Below, one piece after another: positions 50,482 through 55,424 of a stretch of 55,424 bases of DNA (position 1 is its first letter; every line of letters starts with the position of its first letter). The stretch lies in assembly GCA_044238875.1 (NCBI GenBank), contig JBIICM010000002.1, forward strand, positions 1 through 55,424. Reading direction: 5' to 3'. The notes beneath the pieces are model-generated. The model worked only from the letters and a program-made list of their open reading frames with translations, was not told the origin of the DNA and did no database searches. The position numbers were made by a program, and so were the translations under genes. The DNA comes from JAIBAI01 sp044238875. GTDB lineage: Bacteria; Bacteroidota; Bacteroidia; M30B66.

Positions 50482-52677
50482 CTAAAATTTTGGTATTCTG
50501 CAGCGAAATGTACTGCCGGTGCCGGGTAGTGATTGCACACTGATTGTGCCGCCAATTTTTTCAATGGCATTCTTAACATTTGACAGTCCAATACCCTTGC
50601 TTCCGTTTTTGGAAGGATCAATTGAAAAATGGGGCAAAAAAATTCTTGAAAGGTTTTCTGAGGCGATTCCAATCCCGTTGTCTTCTATGGCCAGCACCAT
50701 GAAGTTTGGTTCAGTTATTTCGCGCACAGTCACCGTACAGGTCGGTTTATTTTTATCCCTGTACTTAATAGCGTTCGAAATCAGGTTAGACAGAATAATC
50801 CGGATTTGATTGGGATCTGTTTTAACAGCGCTATCCGCCGGCAAATTATTGATCAGCTCAAGTGAACCTGCATCACTGTTATATCTTAACTCCTCAAATA
50901 ATTCATTGACCATAGCATAAAGCTGAACATTGATATAAGGCTGGGTATCCCGGTTCTTCAGTGATTGAATAATCTCTGAGGTGAATTTATCGAACTTTTT
51001 AATGCTTTTTTCCATCAGGTTCAGGTAATTACCGAACTCCTCATGGTTTTTTTCATCACGGGCAAGTGAAATTAAGCCGCTGATCGAATTCATCGGAGCC
51101 CTGAGGTCATGAGATAATACCCTGATTACCCGGTCGAGTTCCTGATTTGTGTTTTCAATATCTGTAAAATGTTTCCTGAACTTTTCGTCAACCTTCTTTC
51201 TTTCGGTGATATCAATCATTGTAAGGCAAACAGCACTTATTTTTTTACCATTTTCATCAATTACCGGACTAAGGCTGAAATCAAACCAATGCAAGGGAGT
51301 TTCCCTGAAGAGGAATGCCATTTCCCAGCTCTCTTTTTTATGGGATAAAACCGCTGAGGCATGTTTTAAAAATTCAGGATGCATCTCAGCATTCAGATAG
51401 TCAAGAAATTGTTTGCCCTGCTGCAGTTCCATTCCCATCAGGTAGGAAATCTGTTTTTGAGCGGTATTGTTGAAGGTTTTAACGCGAAAATGCTCATCCA
51501 TTAGCACGATGCCCTGAATAACATTGTTGAAAACAGAATCAAGCATTGCAGCGGTCTCTTTTAGCAGTTCACCTGAGCGCCGCTGTTTGGTTATGTCTTT
51601 TAAAATACGGATAATACCCAGCACTTCTCCTCCTTCGCCAGTGAGCAGTGAAACCCTGTTGTCGATCCATAATAGCTGGTGGTCGCGGGTGAGAAGTTTT
51701 GAGTCCCATTGAACCTTTTTACCGCTTTGTATCTCATGCAGTTCGTCTGTTACTCCTGATTTTTCAATTTCTGGGTACAACAACTCAATGTTTCTGCCGG
51801 CGGTTTCACGCTCTGCATATCCGAAAACATCAGCGGCGGCCTGGTTCCAATAGGTGATATTTCCACTTTTATCTGTAACGATAACGGGTTCGCGAACGCT
51901 GCGCAGGATGTTTGACTGAAACATGACCGCTTCCTGTACTTTTCTTCGTTCAGTTACGTCATCGGCAATGATCAACAGACATTTTCTCCCATCGTACTCA
52001 AGTTCGCGGCCCCTGCACTCTGCATAAATCAGCGCCTTGTCCTTCCGTACAAACCTGAAATGGTTAACATACGACCAATCAATATTATCGGCGGGCACTG
52101 TTCCTGTTTGCAGCAGTTCCTGCCATCGTTTGCCCTGAAGTTCAAATTCAGCAAAACCCAGGCTCACGCCGGCTGCCTGATTTAAACGGATGATTTCATC
52201 AGTGAATTTGTCACATAATATGATTGGCAACGGATTTTCTTCAAACAGCAAGCGGTAGGTTTCTCTGCTTTGCCTTAGCAAACCTGTATTTTTCTTTCGT
52301 TCAAGTGCGTAAAGGATAGATTTTACCAGTAGTTTTTCATCAAACTCACCTTTTACCAGGTAATCCTGCACACCTACCTTAAGCGAAGCAAGCGCAACCG
52401 AAGCATCATTCAGCCCGCTAAGAATTACAACGGGTATGTCACCGCCGGCCTGAAGCATTTTTTCAAAGGTGTTTTTCCCGAAACTGTCAGGCAGCCCAAG
52501 ATCAAGCAAAACAAGATGGGTTTCTCTGTTGTGAATTACATCTATGCCGTCCTGCAGCGAAATACAATGGGTAATCTCTACCGAATACACCTCAAGGGTA
52601 TCCAGCATTTTCCTGATCAGTATATAATCAGCCTGACTGTCTTCAACAATAAGAATATGCAGGTGATATACACTCAT
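50482..52677 (-). CDS. Hybrid sensor histidine kinase with N-terminal receiver (REC-PAS-PAS-PAS-HK)
   Basis: The 731-residue protein has no membrane segment. It starts with a receiver domain (acidic ED at 12-13, phosphoacceptor Asp59 in VLLDLGLPDS, Lys in YLVKG). Three PAS domains follow (~132-245, ~250-365, ~375-500; for example VIVTDKSGNITYWNQAAADV). Then come HisKA with His523 in LSHDLRAP, and an HATPase domain (LISNAIKYRDK, IEDNGIGIA, GSKGIGLSNVKNAI). It likely receives phosphate at the receiver and controls its own kinase. No response regulator with a DNA-binding domain is adjacent. Confidence 0.9.
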   Translation of the reverse strand: MSVYHLHILIVEDSQADYILIRKMLDTLEVYSVEITHCISLQDGIDVIHNRETHLVLLDLGLPDSFGKNTFEKMLQAGGDIPVVILSGLNDASVALASLKVGVQDYLVKGEFDEKLLVKSILYALERKKNTGLLRQSRETYRLLFEENPLPIILCDKFTDEIIRLNQAAGVSLGFAEFELQGKRWQELLQTGTVPADNIDWSYVNHFRFVRKDKALIYAECRGRELEYDGRKCLLIIADDVTERRKVQEAVMFQSNILRSVREPVIVTDKSGNITYWNQAAADVFGYAERETAGRNIELLYPEIEKSGVTDELHEIQSGKKVQWDSKLLTRDHQLLWIDNRVSLLTGEGGEVLGIIRILKDITKQRRSGELLKETAAMLDSVFNNVIQGIVLMDEHFRVKTFNNTAQKQISYLMGMELQQGKQFLDYLNAEMHPEFLKHASAVLSHKKESWEMAFLFRETPLHWFDFSLSPVIDENGKKISAVCLTMIDITERKKVDEKFRKHFTDIENTNQELDRVIRVLSHDLRAPMNSISGLISLARDEKNHEEFGNYLNLMEKSIKKFDKFTSEIIQSLKNRDTQPYINVQLYAMVNELFEELRYNSDAGSLELINNLPADSAVKTDPNQIRIILSNLISNAIKYRDKNKPTCTVTVREITEPNFMVLAIEDNGIGIASENLSRIFLPHFSIDPSKNGSKGIGLSNVKNAIEKIGGTISVQSLPGTGSTFRCRIPKF

Positions 52678-52772
52678 GGGCCAATAGTAGCAAACAGAAA
52701 ATTTGACTGCTTCATGCGTTAAATAATCGATACTGATACGAAAAGGCTTGCTGAAAGTTACTTTCTAAGGAA

Positions 52773-53138
52773 TCAGTTGGCCTTTTCTGTATTGCGACCG
52801 GTTCCAAAAATTCGGTCGAGTATAGTATTAATGAATGAAAGTATTAAACTGAATAAAAGAGCCCACCAGAAATTATCTACCTCAAAATGATCAAGCAATG
52901 CGTCAGCCGTTAGAATAATGAGCGCATTGATTACCAGCAAAAACAGACCGAGGGTTAAAACAGTGGCCGGAATGGTTAAAATAACAAGGATTGGCCGGAG
53001 AAAAGCATTAAGAAATGAAAGCACTAATGCCACAAGCAAGGCATCCCAAATGGCCACATCACGCACGCCCTTCAGCATATATGCCGTAATAAGCACAGCA
53101 ATGGAGGAAACAAGAATCCGGGCTAGCCATTTTTGCAT
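52773..53138 (-). CDS. YvlD/phage-holin-4_2 family membrane protein
   Basis: The 121-residue product has four hydrophobic helices with the family motif LSFLNAFLRPILVILTIPATVLTLGLFLLVINALII. The family (Phage_holin_4_2, YvlD) is widespread in bacterial chromosomes and is not necessarily phage-derived; its function is poorly known, with links to envelope stress in some species. No lysis genes are nearby. A -7 box lies four bases upstream of the ATG. Confidence 0.85.
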   Translation of the reverse strand: MQKWLARILVSSIAVLITAYMLKGVRDVAIWDALLVALVLSFLNAFLRPILVILTIPATVLTLGLFLLVINALIILTADALLDHFEVDNFWWALLFSLILSFINTILDRIFGTGRNTEKAN

Positions 53139-53142
53139 GGGT

Positions 53143-53150
53143 CAAAAATA
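53143..53150 (-). promoter_or_regulatory. TAnnTTTG -7 box four bases before the YvlD-like gene
   Basis: The minus strand reads TATTTTTG, then ACCC, then the ATG at 53138. This is the fourth case in the window with the same spacing. Confidence 0.55.
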
Positions 53151-53196
53151 TTCATTTCTTGTTAAACTGCCCTAAATGTCGTTCATTCATTTAAAC

Positions 53197-53204
53197 TATT
53201 TTTA
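53197..53204 (+). promoter_or_regulatory. Near-consensus -7 box before wecB
   Basis: TATTTTTA matches seven of the positions of TAnnTTTG if the last base is allowed to differ. It is followed by five bases and then the wecB ATG. It is weaker than the other sites. Confidence 0.3.
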
Positions 53205-53209
53205 CCGGG

Positions 53210-54349
53210 ATGAAAATTGTGACAGTTATCGGAGCAAGACCGCAAATAATAAAAGCGGCAGCGCTCAGCAGGGCTATCAGACATGCCGATTATTCAGTTA
53301 AAGAGATCATAGTGCACACAGGGCAGCATTACGATCCCGATATGTCAGCGGTATTTATCCATGAGCTTGAAATTCCGGAGCCTGATTATAACCTCGGTGT
53401 AGGCTCTGGTTCACATGGTTCGCAAACAGCAGCTATGATCAGCGGCATCGAGAAGGTATTGCTGGATGAAAAGCCCGACTGGCTTGTTGTTTACGGTGAT
53501 ACCAATTCAACCCTTGCCGCAGCGGTGGCAGCCTCTAAAATTCATGTTCCTGTAGCACATATTGAAGCCGGATTGCGCTCCTTTAACAAATCAATGCCCG
53601 AGGAGGTCAACAGAATTGTTTGCGATCACGTATCTACCTTGCTCTTTTCACCAACCGGTACAGGTTACCAGCATCTATTGCGGGAAGGTTTTGCTGAAAA
53701 CCGGCCGCCATTCAGTATTGACCATCCGGGGATTTTTCATTGCGGCGATCTGATGTATGATAACAGTTTGTATTACAGCGAAATGGCTGAAAAGCGGACT
53801 GATTTCTCGAATAATTTGCAATTGCAACAAAAACCTTTTTTCCTGGCTACCATTCACCGGAATAACAATACAGATGATGCGGAGCGATTAAACAGGATCA
53901 TAGAAACGCTGCTTGATATCACCCTTGAATCAGGCATCCGCATGATACTGCCCGTTCATCCGAGAACACGAAAAATGATGGATACATTGTTAAATTCGGA
54001 TTTAAGGGAAAAGTTAACCCCGGAAACATTGTATATCATTCCTCCCGCTTCATTCCTGGAGATGATATTGCTTGAGAAGTATGCGCAGCTGGTATTCACT
54101 GATTCAGGAGGCGTGCAGAAAGAGGCTTATTTTTTCGAAAAACCCTGTATCATACTCCGGCCTGAAACAGAGTGGGTAGAGCTGGTCAATAATGGAACGG
54201 CACGCATCTGTGATGCAGATCCTCTCAGGATAAAAGAGGCCTATAAAGATTTCACCAGTGATGAGAAACTTCTATTCCCCCCCGTTTTTGGAGATGGCAG
54301 CGCCGCTGAATTTATTCTGAAAACGCTGAAACAAAATACAGCGGTCTGA
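53210..54349 (+). CDS. wecB: Non-hydrolysing UDP-N-acetylglucosamine 2-epimerase
   Basis: WecB interconverts UDP-GlcNAc and UDP-ManNAc, precursors for surface polysaccharides. The 379-residue GT-B-fold protein has VTVIGARPQIIKAAALSRAI, VHTGQHYDPDMS, VYGDTNSTLAAAVAA, VAHIEAGLRSFNKSMPEEVN, LPVHPRTRK and TDSGGVQKEAYFF. All family residues I can check are present. It is followed after 9 bp by a DUF7033/deacetylase-like gene, so the pair probably begins a polysaccharide locus that runs out of the window. Confidence 0.95.
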   Translation: MKIVTVIGARPQIIKAAALSRAIRHADYSVKEIIVHTGQHYDPDMSAVFIHELEIPEPDYNLGVGSGSHGSQTAAMISGIEKVLLDEKPDWLVVYGDTNSTLAAAVAASKIHVPVAHIEAGLRSFNKSMPEEVNRIVCDHVSTLLFSPTGTGYQHLLREGFAENRPPFSIDHPGIFHCGDLMYDNSLYYSEMAEKRTDFSNNLQLQQKPFFLATIHRNNNTDDAERLNRIIETLLDITLESGIRMILPVHPRTRKMMDTLLNSDLREKLTPETLYIIPPASFLEMILLEKYAQLVFTDSGGVQKEAYFFEKPCIILRPETEWVELVNNGTARICDADPLRIKEAYKDFTSDEKLLFPPVFGDGSAAEFILKTLKQNTAV

Positions 54350-54358
54350 AGTCTCTCT

Positions 54359-55424
54359 ATGCCTGATAAAGTTGAGTTGCTTGTTTATGCGCCCAGGGTT
54401 TCATCCAGGAGTAAATACATATTCAGGCTTTATTTCAGTCATATTTTACGGATAAAACACAGGCTCACCAATGACATCGCTGAATTTAATGCATATAAAG
54501 GTCCCCGGTTCAGTTATGCCGGACATCCGGTTGGAGATGAGTTGTTTTTTTATGCATCTGGTCTGCTGTTTGAAAGTGGCATTACTGTGCAGGAACTTAA
54601 TTTCATGAACCATCGCGGACTGCCATGCTTTTACTCCGCCAAGCGAAAATCCGCCCTTCCTTTTGACCCTTTTGCAGCAGCTTTTTTTCTGGTGAGCCGT
54701 TATGAAGAGTATCTTCCGCATATTAAAGACCAGCACGGACGTTTTTCTTCTGCACAGAGCGTAGCTGCCCTAAATGGTTTTCTACGTAAACCATTAGTTA
54801 ACATCTGGGCCGGCTGGATCAGGGAGATTCTGGAAGAACGTTTTCCAACACTTAAATTCACGGACAAACCCTATAAATTTACCCCCACTATTGACATTGA
54901 CAATGCATGGGCCTATAAGCGCAAGGGGTTTATCAGAATAGGCGGTGGCATTTTGGCTGATCTGATCAATTTAGACTTTAATAGACTGAAAGAAAGGATC
55001 GCCTGCTTGATTCTTCGGCGCGATGATCCTTATGACACCTATGATTATCAGGTAGAGCTGATCAAGAAGTATCAGCTCGAGCCCATTTACTTTATCTTAA
55101 TGGGCGATTATGCCGCCTTTGATAAAAATGTTCCCCATCAAAACAAGCATTTTCAATCACTGATTAAATTTCTGGCTGATTTTGGAACGGTGGGCATACA
55201 TCCATCTTATGCTTCAAACGACTATCCCGAAAAGTTAAAATCTGAAATAAGCCGTTTGTCAGGCATACTTCATCGTGAAATACATTGCAGCCGTCAGCAT
55301 TTTCTAAGGCTCAATCTGCCTCATTCATACCAGCGCTTGCTTGAATATGACATTACAGATGATTACACAATGGGTTATCCCGATCAGCCTGGTTTCAGGG
55401 CAAGTATTTGTACCCCATTTTTCT
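54359..55424 (+). CDS. DUF7033/polysaccharide deacetylase-like protein (partial, 3' end outside window)
   Basis: A reading frame open from the ATG at 54359 to the window end encodes at least 355 residues beginning MPDKVELLVYAPRVSSRSKY. The N-terminal part fits DUF7033, with AFFLVSRYEEYLP. The C-terminal part resembles a polysaccharide deacetylase domain: FTPTIDIDNAWAYK (metal-type Asp pair), VGIHPSYASND (metal His), CSRQHFL, and DDYTMGYPDQPGFRASICTPF. Such proteins are common in Bacteroidota surface-polysaccharide loci and are thought to be carbohydrate de-N-acetylases. The missing 3' end prevents a length check. It begins 9 bp after the wecB stop. Confidence 0.8.
   Translation, partial: MPDKVELLVYAPRVSSRSKYIFRLYFSHILRIKHRLTNDIAEFNAYKGPRFSYAGHPVGDELFFYASGLLFESGITVQELNFMNHRGLPCFYSAKRKSALPFDPFAAAFFLVSRYEEYLPHIKDQHGRFSSAQSVAALNGFLRKPLVNIWAGWIREILEERFPTLKFTDKPYKFTPTIDIDNAWAYKRKGFIRIGGGILADLINLDFNRLKERIACLILRRDDPYDTYDYQVELIKKYQLEPIYFILMGDYAAFDKNVPHQNKHFQSLIKFLADFGTVGIHPSYASNDYPEKLKSEISRLSGILHREIHCSRQHFLRLNLPHSYQRLLEYDITDDYTMGYPDQPGFRASICTPFF

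Noticed and set aside
52773..53138. Phage holin interpretation of the four-helix protein
   Set aside because: No endolysin, capsid or integrase genes are nearby; the family is common on chromosomes as YvlD-like proteins.
1..55424. CRISPR arrays, insertion sequences, integrases or prophage
   Set aside because: No regular direct repeats with spacers, no transposase or integrase motifs, and no phage structural genes were seen on either strand.

Overview
This is a 55.4 kb stretch of a chromosome from a member of the Bacteroidota. The evidence is the recurring promoter motif TAnnTTTG (with an upstream TTTG at the best site), the ffh-folD start, a DUF3467 gene directly after rpoC, a ~1270-residue RpoB, a TamB/DUF490 protein of ~1450 residues, DUF4199-like and DUF7033-like proteins, and weak or absent Shine-Dalgarno sequences. 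Genus cannot be set from the sequence alone. I see no phage, transposase, integrase or CRISPR array. It is mostly core chromosome with small accessory insertions.

Layout. (1) 1-4054: the end of ffh, then folD, queE, a glycosyltransferase fused to a shrunken sugar-phosphotransferase-like domain, and hpf. (2) 4118-17530: a translation and transcription super-cluster: tRNA-Thr(TGT), tRNA-Tyr, tRNA-Gly, tRNA-Thr(GGT), tuf, tRNA-Trp, secE, nusG, rplK, rplA, rplJ, rplL, rpoB, rpoC. It is preceded by a near-consensus Bacteroidota promoter and punctuated by hairpins after tuf, rplL, rpoB and rpoC. A truncated second copy of the tRNA-Trp 5' half, carrying a perfect palindrome in its D-loop, sits between tuf and the real tRNA-Trp. 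(3) 17545-25739: DUF3467, a DUF1801-like protein, a rhodanese-thioredoxin lipoprotein, tpiA-prmA, a GH57 enzyme, prmC-ruvX, def, and a TPR-like lipoprotein. (4) 25765-38742: tsaD diverging from a tamB-like gene coupled to an unknown secreted protein, then an M23 peptidase diverging from alaS, prfC, and a DUF4199-like membrane protein.

(5) 38873-53150 is almost entirely minus-strand. It holds a hemB / exonuclease-phosphatase / hutI operon, a small membrane-anchored protein, and a GT-C type glycosyltransferase. Next, reading 5' to 3', is a tight six-gene operon: AddB-like nuclease, PA0069-type radical SAM protein, 76-residue protein, CoA-transferase, zeta-toxin-like kinase, small partner. A REC-PAS-PAS-PAS-histidine kinase and a YvlD/holin-4-like membrane protein complete the block. 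(6) 53210-end: wecB and the 5' part of a DUF7033/polysaccharide-deacetylase-like gene, probably the edge of a surface polysaccharide locus.

No single obviously new defence or mobile system is visible. The points most worth a second look are: the tRNA-Trp partial copy with its palindrome; the repeated arrangement TAnnTTTG-N4-ATG, which predicts leaderless mRNAs; the GT2/degenerate phosphoglycosyltransferase fusion; the zeta-like kinase pair inside a housekeeping operon; a 36-bp perfect palindrome with a third degenerate arm; and the non-ATG N-terminus implied for the TamB-like protein.
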